From Gp7-AA10 sp035636095 (GTDB lineage Bacteria > Acidobacteriota > Thermoanaerobaculia > Gp7-AA8), in contig DASPZU010000083.1 in the NCBI GenBank assembly GCA_035636095.1, positions 1 to 50,748 of the forward strand: a stretch of 50,748 nucleotides of DNA, read 5' to 3'. The notes beneath the pieces are model-generated. The model ran no database searches. It had not been told where the DNA came from and saw only the letters and a program-made list of their open reading frames with translations. The translations under genes and the position numbers were made by a program. This document shows positions 1-9,107 of this stretch, piece after piece (position 1 is the stretch's first letter; every line of letters starts with the position of its first letter).

Positions 1-67
1 GACGCTGGAGGGCCTGAAGATCATCTACGATCGCAACCGCAGCAAGCCCCGGAGCCGCGCACGGTGA
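1..67 (+). CDS. C-terminal end of an unidentified protein (5' part outside window)
   Basis: The frame starting at base 2 reads 21 codons and ends in TGA at 65-67. The tail is basic (residues such as IIYDRNRSKPRSRAR). Its stop overlaps the GTG start of the next gene in a GTGA arrangement, which is the usual sign of translational coupling. That junction is the main reason to believe this is a real gene end. Too little sequence is present to assign a family. Confidence 0.55.
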   Translation, partial: TLEGLKIIYDRNRSKPRSRAR

Positions 68-1644
68 AACGGCTCGCCATCGCGATGGCATTCGTGGCAT
101 GGCCGGCGTTGGCAGGATCCGTTGTTGTGGCCAGGCATGCGGCGCTGGCGACGGCCTCCCCTTACGCAACGCAGATCGGACTCGATGTCATGAAGAGCGG
201 TGGGAACGCGATCGATGCCGCGGTTGCGGTCGCCTTCGCGCTGGCAGTCGCGCAACCGCAATCGGGCAACATCGGCGGCGGAGGATTTCTCACCTACTAC
301 GAAGCGAGCACGCGAGCGGTATGGACGCTCGATTTCCGGGAGGTGGCGCCTGCGGCCGCAACCCGCGACATGTTCGCGGGCGGAAGATCGTCGCGCGACG
401 GGGCGCTGGCCGTCGGCGTTCCAGGCACGGTTGCCGGCCTCGCCGAGATGCATGAGCGATTCGGCCGACTGAAGTGGAAGGAGCTCGTCGCGCCTGCGAT
501 TCGCCTTGCCGAGAACGGCGTGAGCGTCTCCGAGGACTTGAAGATGGACGCGGCGCGTGCCACGGCCGAGCGAAAAATCGAATTCCTGAAATCGCCGTTG
601 GTGCAGAAGGAGCTGGCAGCGACATTGACGCGCGTCGCAGAAAAGGGGCGGACGGATTTTTACGACGGCGAGACAGCCGCGCGTATCGTCGAGGGCCTGC
701 GAGCCTCAGGCGGAATCGTTTCCCTTCGCGATCTTCGTGAATACAAACCGGTTTGGCGCGCCCCGATCCGTATCAAGTTTCGCGACTTCGATGTCTACTC
801 GATTCCGCCGCCATCGGCCGCCGGAATGATGCTCACCGAAGAGCTCAACATTCTGGCCGGATTCGATCTCAAGGCCACCGGCTATCAGACCGCGTCGACC
901 GTGCACCTGATCGCTGAAGCGTCGCGTCGAGCAGCCATCGATCGCGACCGTTATCTCGGCGATCCCACCACGTCGCGAACGCCTTATCGCGAATTGTTTT
1001 CGCCCGCGCGCGCGGCACAGTGGCGCTCATCGATCAATCCAACGCGGGTGACGCCAACCGTCACGTTGGCCGAGCCGGCCGCCACGATTGCGCAGAGTCT
1101 GCACACGACACATTTCACGGTCGCCGACACGGACGGCAACATCGTCGCGATCACCACCACACTCGGCGACACTTTCGGCAGCGGCTTCGTCGTGCCACGC
1201 TGCGGCTTTCTGCTCAACAACGCCATGCACGATTTCGCAGCCGGCGACCGATCGCCGAACGCGATCGCGTCGGGGCGCCGGATGGCCAGCTCGCTCGCGC
1301 CGACGATCGTCCTTCGCCACGATCAACCCTATCTGGCGCTCGGCTCTTCCGGCGGCGCGGCGATCCCTAACATCGTGCTGCAGACGTTCCTCGACGTGGC
1401 TCTGTTTGGAAAAACGTTGGGCGAAGCCGTTGCTGCACCGCGATATGACCAGCAGTCGCTGCCCGACGACATCACCTATGAGTTTCTAAAGACTCCCGTG
1501 GCGGTCGTCAATCAACTTCGCGCCATGGGTCATGGTCTTCGGCAACATGAACCGATCGGCGATGTTCACGCGCTGATGTTCGAGTCGGGTCGCATCACAG
1601 CGGTCTCCGATCCGCGCCATGGCGGCGCTGGCGGAGGCTATTAA
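64..1644 (+). CDS. ggt: Gamma-glutamyltranspeptidase, secreted proenzyme
   Basis: Cleaves or transfers the gamma-glutamyl group of glutathione and related compounds, normally in the periplasm. The 526-residue product starts with a basic residue pair and a hydrophobic signal peptide (about residues 1-18). The N-terminal region carries the family pattern GGNAIDAAVA and GNIGGGGF. The self-cleavage site TTHFTV is present, so Thr348 should be the new N-terminal nucleophile of the small subunit. It is followed by LNNAMHDF and the oxyanion-region GSSGGAAIPN. Length matches the usual 520-580 residues. The GTG start overlaps the upstream stop, and the TAA overlaps the ATG of rpiA, so all three genes are probably co-translated. 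Family assignment is firm; the physiological substrate is not shown by sequence. Confidence 0.95.
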   Translation: MKRLAIAMAFVAWPALAGSVVVARHAALATASPYATQIGLDVMKSGGNAIDAAVAVAFALAVAQPQSGNIGGGGFLTYYEASTRAVWTLDFREVAPAAATRDMFAGGRSSRDGALAVGVPGTVAGLAEMHERFGRLKWKELVAPAIRLAENGVSVSEDLKMDAARATAERKIEFLKSPLVQKELAATLTRVAEKGRTDFYDGETAARIVEGLRASGGIVSLRDLREYKPVWRAPIRIKFRDFDVYSIPPPSAAGMMLTEELNILAGFDLKATGYQTASTVHLIAEASRRAAIDRDRYLGDPTTSRTPYRELFSPARAAQWRSSINPTRVTPTVTLAEPAATIAQSLHTTHFTVADTDGNIVAITTTLGDTFGSGFVVPRCGFLLNNAMHDFAAGDRSPNAIASGRRMASSLAPTIVLRHDQPYLALGSSGGAAIPNIVLQTFLDVALFGKTLGEAVAAPRYDQQSLPDDITYEFLKTPVAVVNQLRAMGHGLRQHEPIGDVHALMFESGRITAVSDPRHGGAGGGY

Positions 1645-2318
1645 TGACCGAGATGAAGATTGCTGCTGCGCTCGCCGCGCTGGCCGAGGTGCGAAGCGGG
1701 ATGTCGCTCGGCCTCGGCACCGGCAGCACGGCCCAGGAGTTCGTGCGACTGCTTGGCGATGCGATGGCGTCGGGCGCGCTACGCGATCTCCGCTGCACCA
1801 GCACCTCGGAAAAAACGGAGCAGCAGGCGCGATCGCTCGAGATTCCGATCGAGCCGCTCGCAAAGATCGCGCCGCTCGACCTGGCCGTTGACGGCGCCGA
1901 TGAAATCGATCCGAAGCTGCGCCTGATCAAGGGACGCGGTGGCGCGCTGCTGCGCGAGAAGATCGTCGAGCAGTCGGCAAAACGCTTCATCGTGATCGCC
2001 GACGAATCGAAGCTCGTGGAACGGCTCGGCGTAGGCGTTCTGCCAGTTGAGGTCACGCCCTTCGCTCTCGATGTTCTGCGACGGCGATTTGAAGAGATGT
2101 CGCTGCAGCCCCAATTGCGGATGCGCGACGGCGCGCCGCGCGTCACCGACGAGGGCCATCGCATCCTCGATGTTCGCGTCCCGACCGACCGCGACATCGC
2201 AGACGTCGTCTCTCGCATTCGCGAGAACGCCGGCGTGGTCGAGACCGGATTCTTTCCAAGGGAAGCGACGGAAGCCATCATCGCCACCGCAGGCGGGATT
2301 CGAAGAATGCGACGATGA
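1644..2318 (+). CDS. rpiA: Ribose-5-phosphate isomerase A
   Basis: Interconverts ribose-5-phosphate and ribulose-5-phosphate in the non-oxidative pentose phosphate pathway (cytoplasm). The 224-residue length is normal. The phosphate-binding loop GLGTGSTA lies near residues 23-30. Active-site motifs DGADEID (Asp83, Asp86), KGRGG (Lys96) and the following Glu105 are all intact, matching the catalytic set known for E. coli RpiA. The ATG shares bases with the ggt stop (TAATG), and its TGA overlaps the ATG of the next gene. gnd and tal-pgi further along the window belong to the same pathway but are not in the same operon. Confidence 0.96.
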   Translation: MTEMKIAAALAALAEVRSGMSLGLGTGSTAQEFVRLLGDAMASGALRDLRCTSTSEKTEQQARSLEIPIEPLAKIAPLDLAVDGADEIDPKLRLIKGRGGALLREKIVEQSAKRFIVIADESKLVERLGVGVLPVEVTPFALDVLRRRFEEMSLQPQLRMRDGAPRVTDEGHRILDVRVPTDRDIADVVSRIRENAGVVETGFFPREATEAIIATAGGIRRMRR

Positions 2319-2908
2319 AAGAGCGCCGCGCCGCCATTGGCATTAAGTCGAAAACAGGACGCGCGATCGCCGTGGTGTTGAGCGAGTCAACCGCGCATCC
2401 TGAGTTCGTGTGCCGTCAGGAGCTGAAACTCAGCGACAAAAAGATTCCTGCCACCATGCAGCCGTACCACGAGGTCATGGAGATGCCGTGGAGCGAATCG
2501 GTGACGGCAGTGAAGCCCGCCATCGCCGCCATCGAAAAGATCGCGGCCGCCTCTCTGCGAAAACTCATGGATGTCGTCGAATCGCGCGGTTTGCGAGTGG
2601 CGTGTGTGGCGGTGGTCGGCCCGAAGGATCGACAGCTCGAGCGCATCGGCAATCCGCACATTCGCGCGCACGCCGCCGAGGGCGTGCTTTTTCGCGCCGT
2701 TGTCGAAAAGGCGGCGGCGGCCAACGACTGTCCATCGCGCGCCTTCGTCGATCCGACGACTGAGCTGCCAGAGCCGTCGGGAAGGGTCAAGAGCGTTTTG
2801 GCGGAATACGGAAAGGCCGCCGGATCGCCATGGCGCGCTGACGAAAAAACCGCGGCCATCGCGGCATGGGTGGCGCTCGCTACTCCAATTCGGCCTTCGG
2901 CACGGTGA
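2315..2908 (+). CDS. Conserved-looking protein of unknown function
   Basis: The 197-residue product begins at an ATG that overlaps the rpiA stop (ATGA), so it is likely translated together with rpiA. The sequence looks like a soluble alpha/beta protein. It has a strand-like N-terminus (GIKSKTGRAIAVVL), a helical centre, and a second hydrophobic strand followed by charged residues (VACVAVVGPKDRQLERI). I see no signal peptide, membrane segment or metal motif. Its last 29 bases overlap the 3' end of the opposite-strand lipoprotein gene. I do not recognise the family. Codon use and GC content match its neighbours, so it is probably a real gene. Confidence 0.75.
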   Translation: MKERRAAIGIKSKTGRAIAVVLSESTAHPEFVCRQELKLSDKKIPATMQPYHEVMEMPWSESVTAVKPAIAAIEKIAAASLRKLMDVVESRGLRVACVAVVGPKDRQLERIGNPHIRAHAAEGVLFRAVVEKAAAANDCPSRAFVDPTTELPEPSGRVKSVLAEYGKAAGSPWRADEKTAAIAAWVALATPIRPSAR

Positions 2909-3473
2909 CGTCGAATTTCCACTCGTGATCCTTGAAGTAAAACGACACCAGCGACACGAAAGGCTTTTTCAGCGGCTTGTTGATCTTCGTTTCGAACAGC
3001 GGATACAGCTCGGTCGGATCGTCGTAATGCCAGATCAACTCCGCGCGTCCGACCGTCGGCTCATTGGGATGTCGTTGAAAGTTTCGGATGCCGTCATATT
3101 TCTTGTAGCAGATTAATCCCCGAAACGCCGGCCCGCGAAGACTCGGAGACGTTCCAATGATGCGGAAACCTTTCTCCGTAATTTTGCCGATGTAGATCGA
3201 CCCGTGGTTGTCGTGCTTCTCGTCAACGGTGAGGTAGCCGGCGCGGGCGAGATTGTTGAGCGTGCGAACGGATTTCTCATCGAAGTCGTCCTTCGGATGT
3301 TGCTCGTCCCACCACACCTTCTGCGGTAACTCGGCATACACCGGCACACGGGAAAAGCTGTAAGCGCGCAGGATCTGCTCGGCCTTCTGCGCGGTCAGCG
3401 GCTCCGCCCGCTGGCACGCAATCAGGAGAAGTGCCGACGCGATTGCAAATCCTTGACTCGACCCACTGCGCAT
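2880..3473 (-). CDS. Putative lipoprotein of unknown function
   Basis: Predicted 197-residue exported lipoprotein. The ATG at 3473 is chosen because it is followed directly by a short signal peptide ending in a lipobox, LIAC, with Cys20 as the acylated residue. An in-frame extension to 3713 exists but runs antisense to the MMPL gene and lacks signal-peptide character. The mature part is rich in aromatic and charged residues with a C-terminal strand pattern (VSLVSFYFKDHEWKFDV), and no catalytic motif is evident. Its start codon touches the earliest possible start of the divergent MMPL gene, leaving almost no promoter space. I cannot name the family. Confidence 0.75.
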   Translation of the reverse strand: MRSGSSQGFAIASALLLIACQRAEPLTAQKAEQILRAYSFSRVPVYAELPQKVWWDEQHPKDDFDEKSVRTLNNLARAGYLTVDEKHDNHGSIYIGKITEKGFRIIGTSPSLRGPAFRGLICYKKYDGIRNFQRHPNEPTVGRAELIWHYDDPTELYPLFETKINKPLKKPFVSLVSFYFKDHEWKFDVTVPKAELE

Positions 3474-3519
3474 GTTATCCCCCGATGCTTCGCGCCGACA
3501 CCATAACGCGAGAGACGAC

Positions 3520-6063
3520 TTGATCGAAAAAATCCTCGACAGCCTCGCCAGCCTGTGTCTGCGCCGAAGCAAGCACATCATCGTGGTATCGGTGCTGGTC
3601 GCGATTGCAGCGGTGATGGCGGGGTCGCGGCTGACCTTCGATCCCGACCTCCTCAACCTGATCCCGCAGAAAAACAAGCAGGTAAACGATTTTCGAAAAG
3701 CTCTGCGCGACATGGGAACGATCGACTACCACATCGTGGTGGTGAACCTTCCGCCCGGCCGCGACGTCCACGACTACGAAACGTTGATCGAGGGGTTCGC
3801 CGACGGCTATCGCAGGAATCCGCGGATCGAGGACATTACGTATCGCATCCCGAATCCGCTCGACTTCGTGCAGGTGATTCTCCCGCGCGCGTTGCTCTTC
3901 CTCACGCCCGCAGAGTTGAGCGAGGTGGCGGAGAAACTTTCGGACGAAGGCATTCGCGAATCGGTGGCGCGCAATCGCGCGCTGCTCGAGACGCCGCAGG
4001 CGTTCGCGCTCAAGCAGCTGGTGCAGTACGACCCCTTCAACCTCGCACCGATCTTCATCCGCAAATTCCAGTCGGCCGGCGGCGGATTCAACATTGACGC
4101 CTCCAGCGGCTACTACGTTTCGGCGGATCACACCATGCTCCTCATGCTGATGAAGCCGAATCACCCGGCGCAGGATGTGCCATTCGCGAAGGAGCTGCTC
4201 GCTGAGGGCGCGATGATCGAGAAGAAGGCTCTGGAAAATTTTCGGAAGGACGCGCCGCGCGATCTGCCCATGCCGACCATCGACCACACCGGCGGATACG
4301 AGATTGCCGTCGGCGATGCCGACCTCATTCGCCAGGACATCATCGCCAACGTCCTCGGATCTTTCTTCGGCGTGCTGGCGCTTTTTCTTTATGCCTTTCG
4401 TCGCGGGGCGTCGATTGTTTACGCCGGAGCGCCGCTGGCGCTCGGACTCGCGCTGACGTTCGGAATCGCGGGCCTGGTTTACGGACAGCTTTCGCAGGCC
4501 AGCGCCGGATTCGCGGCATTGCTGGCCGGACTGGGCATCGATTTCATCACCGTCCTCTACGGCCGCTACGTCGACGAGCGGAATCGCGGGACCGATCTGG
4601 CCGGCGCGATCCGCACCATCATGCGGACCACCATGCCCGGCGTTTTTGTGGCCGCGATTACCACCGCCGGAACGTTCTATGCCTTTCTCGCGACCGATTT
4701 TCGGGGCATGACGCAACTCGGTTTCCTGACCGGCACCGGCATTCTGCTGTTTCTGCTGTGTGTCATGTTTCTGCTTCCGGCGCTGATTGTTTTTTCCGAG
4801 CGCAAGGAAGCGCGGAAATCGCCCAAGCTCTATCTGCATTCGTTCGGCGCCGGAAAACTGATCGACATTTCCGTTGCCAGGCCGACCGTGACGATCGCGG
4901 TGTGGGTAATTTTCATCGTCGTATGCGCCGCGTTGTCAACGCGCATCCACTTCAGCGACAACATCCAGGATCTGCGGGCGAAGGGAAATCCGGGCGTCGT
5001 GAATCAGGCGAAAGTCACCGCGAAATTCGGTCAGTCATTCGATTTCATGATGTACGTGTCGGAAGGACAGACGCTCGACGAGGTACTGACTAAAACGGAT
5101 GCGGCCGCGCGCGATCTCGATGCGCTGGTGCGCGATCACACCATCGCGTCGTATCAGTCGATCTCCACCTTCCTGCCGCCGATTCCGCAACAGCGCGCCG
5201 CCATGGAAGAACTGCGGCGCGGAAAGGCGGATCGATTCAACGTCGCGCGCATTCAGAAGACATTTCTCGACGCTCTGGTCACGAACGGTTTTCGCCCCGA
5301 AGCCTACCAGGAATACGTGAGACTCTTCTCGCAGGCGCTGTCGCCGACACAGACTGTGACAATCGAAAACCTCGGCGATAAAGACCTGATGAAGCTCGCG
5401 TCCAGATTCGTAAAGCGGACGCCAGGCGGCTGGATGTCGGTGATCTACGTCTATCCGACCGGCGGCCGCTGGCCGCGCGAGGTTCCACCGAGTTTGATGG
5501 CGGTTGCCGACCGCCATCCCGGCGACGTTCTGACCGGCGTCAATCTGGTCAGTGGAACATTACGACGGATCGTGAAGGCCGACGCGACTCGCGCGACCAT
5601 CATCGGATTCATCGCCGTTTTCATTCTCATGTTCGCGAGCTTCCGAACCGTGAAGATCACGGCCTTGACGTTCGTGCCCTTCGTCGCCGGTGCGACTGGA
5701 ATGTTAGGCCTGATGGCGCTGCTGCACCTGGAATTCAACTTCATGAACATTTTCGTGGGGCTCATGATCATCGGCGTGGCCACCGACTATGCCATCTACA
5801 TGCTGCAGCGGTATACCGAGAATCCGCTCACGTTCCGCGATGCCGCCCATGAAACCGGGAAGGCCATCATCATGGCGGCGCTGACCGCAATCGTCGGTTA
5901 CGGCTCATTTGCTATTTCGCACTATCCCGGTCTTCGCTCGATTGGTTATGCTTCCACATTCGGAATCGGCTTGAGCGGGCTGGCCGCTGTCACGCTGCTT
6001 CCGGCGATTCTCGTTTTGAATGAGGGGGAACGGCATGTCGATACCGGCGACACTGGAACATAA
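3520..6063 (+). CDS. MMPL/RND-superfamily exporter (hopanoid/lipid transporter type)
   Basis: Large inner-membrane transporter of the RND/MMPL type. It has two repeats, each with one N-terminal membrane helix, a large periplasmic domain and a group of five helices (helix groups near residues 265-430 and 700-840). The layout and family resemble HpnN-like predicted exporters that move lipids such as hopanoids, but the substrate here is unknown. I prefer the TTG at 3520, which directly precedes IEKILDSLASL. The ATG at 3472 would overlap the divergent lipoprotein start and adds 16 residues with no hydrophobic or conserved character. From 3520 the product is 847 residues, a normal length. bioY begins just before its stop codon. 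Confidence 0.88.
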   Translation: MIEKILDSLASLCLRRSKHIIVVSVLVAIAAVMAGSRLTFDPDLLNLIPQKNKQVNDFRKALRDMGTIDYHIVVVNLPPGRDVHDYETLIEGFADGYRRNPRIEDITYRIPNPLDFVQVILPRALLFLTPAELSEVAEKLSDEGIRESVARNRALLETPQAFALKQLVQYDPFNLAPIFIRKFQSAGGGFNIDASSGYYVSADHTMLLMLMKPNHPAQDVPFAKELLAEGAMIEKKALENFRKDAPRDLPMPTIDHTGGYEIAVGDADLIRQDIIANVLGSFFGVLALFLYAFRRGASIVYAGAPLALGLALTFGIAGLVYGQLSQASAGFAALLAGLGIDFITVLYGRYVDERNRGTDLAGAIRTIMRTTMPGVFVAAITTAGTFYAFLATDFRGMTQLGFLTGTGILLFLLCVMFLLPALIVFSERKEARKSPKLYLHSFGAGKLIDISVARPTVTIAVWVIFIVVCAALSTRIHFSDNIQDLRAKGNPGVVNQAKVTAKFGQSFDFMMYVSEGQTLDEVLTKTDAAARDLDALVRDHTIASYQSISTFLPPIPQQRAAMEELRRGKADRFNVARIQKTFLDALVTNGFRPEAYQEYVRLFSQALSPTQTVTIENLGDKDLMKLASRFVKRTPGGWMSVIYVYPTGGRWPREVPPSLMAVADRHPGDVLTGVNLVSGTLRRIVKADATRATIIGFIAVFILMFASFRTVKITALTFVPFVAGATGMLGLMALLHLEFNFMNIFVGLMIIGVATDYAIYMLQRYTENPLTFRDAAHETGKAIIMAALTAIVGYGSFAISHYPGLRSIGYASTFGIGLSGLAAVTLLPAILVLNEGERHVDTGDTGT

Positions 6064-6598
6064 CCTCGTCCGCGGCCACGCCATCACAGGCGTTGCGCTC
6101 GTCATCGCAGGCAGCGTCATCATCGCGCTGGCCGCCCAAATCGCCGTTCCGATCCCGTTGACGCCGGTGCCGCTGACATTGTCGCCGCTGGCGGTCTTGA
6201 TCGTCGGCGTCGTCCTGGGCGCACGACGCGGGGCCGCCGCAGCGATTCTCTATCTGCTGGAGGGTCTGTCCGGTCTTCCGGTCGGCGCGCAAGGGCACGG
6301 CGGACCGTTATGGCTCATCGGCCCGACGGCCGGTTATCTGTATGCCTATCCATTCGCGGCCTTCATCGCGGGTTGGTTTTCCGAGCGCGGCTGGGGCAGA
6401 AGCATTCCTCGCGCGTTTGTGGCGATGCTCATCGCCCTGGCGGTGATCTACGCCGGAGGCTGGTCGTGGCTCGCGATGTTCGCCGGACCGCGCGCGGCCT
6501 TCGGCATGGCCATCGTTCCGTTTGTGATCGCGGACTTGGTGAAGATCGCGATCGGCGCGGTGCTGCTTCCCTACGCCCAGCGACTCGTCAAGGTCTAG
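6035..6598 (+). CDS. bioY: BioY-family biotin transporter (ECF S-component)
   Basis: Membrane protein of 187 residues that binds and takes up biotin, alone or with the general ECF energy-coupling module. It has about six hydrophobic segments and the family signatures PIPLTPVPLT near the N-terminus and GPTAGYLYAYPFAAF in the middle. The ATG at 6035 is chosen because GAGGGGG lies 6 bases upstream as a strong ribosome-binding site; an in-frame ATG at 6020 lies ahead of this site. The gene starts inside the end of the MMPL gene and converges on lon, sharing 4 bases at the stop codons. No bioM/bioN genes are nearby, so the energy module, if used, is encoded elsewhere. Confidence 0.9.
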   Translation: MSIPATLEHNLVRGHAITGVALVIAGSVIIALAAQIAVPIPLTPVPLTLSPLAVLIVGVVLGARRGAAAAILYLLEGLSGLPVGAQGHGGPLWLIGPTAGYLYAYPFAAFIAGWFSERGWGRSIPRAFVAMLIALAVIYAGGWSWLAMFAGPRAAFGMAIVPFVIADLVKIAIGAVLLPYAQRLVKV

Positions 6599-9042
6599 CT
6601 CGCCGCGGCAGGCGCCGGCTCGGGTTCCGGCAGCGGCTTCGATTCGCGACCGGCACGCTCGGTGGTCTTCTGCTCGGCGGCGCTTCGATCGAGCAAGGCC
6701 AGCTTCAAGACTTCCTCGACATGCTCGACGAAATGGAACTGCATGTCGCGCTTGATCGGCTCGGGCACGTCGATCAGATCGCGCTCGTTGAGCTTCGGCA
6801 GAATCAAGGTGTTGATCTTCGCGGCTCGCGCTGCCAGCACTTTCTCTTTCACGCCGCCGATGGGCAGCACATCACCGCGCAGCGTCACCTCTCCGGTCAT
6901 CGCGACGTTGCGCTTGACGGGACGCCCGGTGATCATCGAGATGATGGCGGACGTAATGGTGATGCCCGCTGACGGTCCGTCTTTCGGTATCGCGCCCGCC
7001 GGAACGTGAATGTGCACGTCGTGATTCTCGAAGTAGTCGCTGGCGATCCCCTGCTCCTCGGAGTGCGCGCGCGCATACGTCAGCGCCGCCTGCGCCGACT
7101 CTTTCATCACTTCGCCGAGTTGCCCCGTCAGCACGAGTTTCCCTTTGCCGCGGACAGCAATGGCCTCGATGAAGAGAATGTCGCCGCCCACTGACGTCCA
7201 CGCCAGGCCGGTGGCGACGCCAACCGAGTCGCGTTCCAGCAGCTCTTCCGCGAAGTGCTTCATCGGACCGAGGAACTTTTCGATGCTGGCGTCGGTGATG
7301 CGGTAGCTCTTGAGCTCCTTGCCTTCGGCAACTTCAACGGCGATCTTGCGGCAGATGGTGCCGATCTCGCGCTCCAGGTTCCGCAGGCCGGCCTCTTTGG
7401 TGTAGCCGGTGATGATCTTTGTGATTCCGGAGTCCGTCCAGATCACTTCGGTTTCGGTGATGCCGTTCTCCTCCATCTGCTTCGGGATGAGATGGACCTT
7501 GGCGATCTGGAGCTTCTCCTCATCGGTGTAACCGGAGAGGCGGATGACCTCCATGCGGTCGAGGAAGGCCGGCTGAATGGTGTCGAGCACGTTGGCGGTC
7601 ACGATGAACATCACGTTCGACAAGTCGTACGCCACGCCCAGGTAGTGATCGCGGAAGGTGAAGTTCTGCTCGGGATCGAGAACTTCGAGCAATGCCGATG
7701 ACGGATCGCCGCGATAATCGGCGCCGATTTTGTCGACCTCGTCGAGCATGAAGACCGGATTGGATGTCAAAGCCTGGTTGATTCCCTGAACGATGCGGCC
7801 GGGGAGCGCGCCCACGTAGGTGCGGCGGTGCCCGCGGATCTCGGCCTCATCGCGCACGCCGCCTAACGAGATGCGCACGAACTTGCGGTCGAGCGCGCGG
7901 GCGATGGAGCGTCCCAGCGAAGTCTTGCCGACGCCCGGCGGGCCGACGAAGCAGAGGATCGGACCCTTCATCTTCGCGCCGCGCAATTTCCGCACGGCCA
8001 GATACTCGAGAATCCGCTCCTTGATTTTTTCGAGATCGTAGTGGTCTTCATCGAGGATGGTGCGGGCGCGACTCAGCTCGTGGTTGTCCTGCGACATCAC
8101 GCCCCAAGGCAGGCCGGTCATCCAGTCGAGATAGGTGCGAATGATCGAAGTCTCGGCGGAGTCGGGATGCGATCGCTCCAGGCGCTTGATCTGCTTCTCG
8201 ATCTCCTCGCGCGCCTCCTGCGGGATCATCTTTTCTTCGATCTTCTTCCGATAGTTCTCGACTTCCTCGGTCAGCTCCTCGCCCTCACCGAGCTCGGACT
8301 GAATCGCTTTCAGTTGCTGGCGGAGGAAGTACTCGCGCTGACTCTTGTTCATCTCGCCCTGCGCGGCGGACGAAATTTCCTGCTGCATGGTGAGCAGATT
8401 GATTTCGCGGGTCAGAAGCTCGTTGACGCGCTTGAGCCGCTCGACCGGGTCGATGGTCTCGAGGATCTGTTGCGCTTCTTCGAGCTTGAGATCGAGATTG
8501 GATGCCGCCAGGTCGGTTAGGCGCGCCGGGTCGTCGAGATTGGCCGCGATGACCATCACTTCCGGCGAAATGTTCTTTCCGAGCGAGACCGCGCGATCGA
8601 GGTTCTGCTTGACCGCGCGCACCAGCGCTTCGATCTCCAGCGACTTGTCCTTGGTCACCGGCTCTTCGATGCGCGTGATCTTCGCTTTGAAGAACGGCGC
8701 GGTCTGGATGAAGTAATCGATCCGAGCGCGAGAGAGACCCTGAACCAGAATGCGGATGCGGCCGTCGGGCAGCTTCAGCATCCGCATGATGATGGCCACC
8801 GTGCCGACGCGATAGAGATCGTCTTCGCCGGGATCTTCGTTCTGAAAATCCTTCTGCGCCGTCAGCATGATCACGCGATTCTCGGCCAGCGCCTGATCGA
8901 CGGCGTTGATCGATTTCTCGCGCGAGACCGACAGCGGAACGATGATGAACGGAAAGATCACCAGGTCCTTCAACGGAAGAACCGGAAGGACGTCAGGGAT
9001 CTTAATTGCCTCTTCTTTCGAGGCTTCGTTTGGTTCCGTCAT
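6595..9042 (-). CDS. lon: ATP-dependent protease Lon (LonA)
   Basis: Cytoplasmic AAA+ serine protease for quality control and regulated proteolysis. The 815 residues hold, in order, the N-terminal substrate-binding domain (about 15-210), a coiled-coil region (about 210-310), the AAA+ module with Walker A GPPGVGKTS (367-375) and Walker B FMLDEVD, and the protease domain. The catalytic Ser691 lies in PKDGPSAG and the partner Lys734 in GGVKEK; their 43-residue spacing equals that in E. coli Lon. The Ala/Pro/Glu-rich C-terminal tail is extra. A perfect hairpin (9058-9080) lies 15 bases upstream of the ATG. The gene converges on bioY. Confidence 0.97.
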   Translation of the reverse strand: MTEPNEASKEEAIKIPDVLPVLPLKDLVIFPFIIVPLSVSREKSINAVDQALAENRVIMLTAQKDFQNEDPGEDDLYRVGTVAIIMRMLKLPDGRIRILVQGLSRARIDYFIQTAPFFKAKITRIEEPVTKDKSLEIEALVRAVKQNLDRAVSLGKNISPEVMVIAANLDDPARLTDLAASNLDLKLEEAQQILETIDPVERLKRVNELLTREINLLTMQQEISSAAQGEMNKSQREYFLRQQLKAIQSELGEGEELTEEVENYRKKIEEKMIPQEAREEIEKQIKRLERSHPDSAETSIIRTYLDWMTGLPWGVMSQDNHELSRARTILDEDHYDLEKIKERILEYLAVRKLRGAKMKGPILCFVGPPGVGKTSLGRSIARALDRKFVRISLGGVRDEAEIRGHRRTYVGALPGRIVQGINQALTSNPVFMLDEVDKIGADYRGDPSSALLEVLDPEQNFTFRDHYLGVAYDLSNVMFIVTANVLDTIQPAFLDRMEVIRLSGYTDEEKLQIAKVHLIPKQMEENGITETEVIWTDSGITKIITGYTKEAGLRNLEREIGTICRKIAVEVAEGKELKSYRITDASIEKFLGPMKHFAEELLERDSVGVATGLAWTSVGGDILFIEAIAVRGKGKLVLTGQLGEVMKESAQAALTYARAHSEEQGIASDYFENHDVHIHVPAGAIPKDGPSAGITITSAIISMITGRPVKRNVAMTGEVTLRGDVLPIGGVKEKVLAARAAKINTLILPKLNERDLIDVPEPIKRDMQFHFVEHVEEVLKLALLDRSAAEQKTTERAGRESKPLPEPEPAPAAAS

Positions 9043-9057
9043 CGATTTCCCGAACTA

Positions 9058-9080
9058 GCAGGGTGCATGAAGCACCCTGC
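9058..9080 (-). repeat. Perfect 9-bp inverted repeat between flippase stop and lon start
   Basis: Bases 9058-9066 and 9072-9080 are exact reverse complements (GCAGGGTGC / GCACCCTGC) with a 5-base loop. In the lon mRNA the hairpin would end 15 bases ahead of the start codon. No T-run follows it on the minus strand, so a Rho-independent terminator is unlikely. It could instead structure the lon leader. Function is unproven. Confidence 0.7.
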
Positions 9081-9107
9081 CAGGGCTGCAATGGCTGTTC
9101 CCGTATA

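Noticed and set aside
3475..4839. 454-codon open frame on the minus strand
   Set aside because: Mirror of the MMPL gene; composition dominated by Arg/Glu/Asp and His as expected for a shadow of a GC-rich gene.
9058..9080. Hairpin as Rho-independent terminator of the flippase gene
   Set aside because: No T-run follows on the minus strand; kept only as an inverted repeat.
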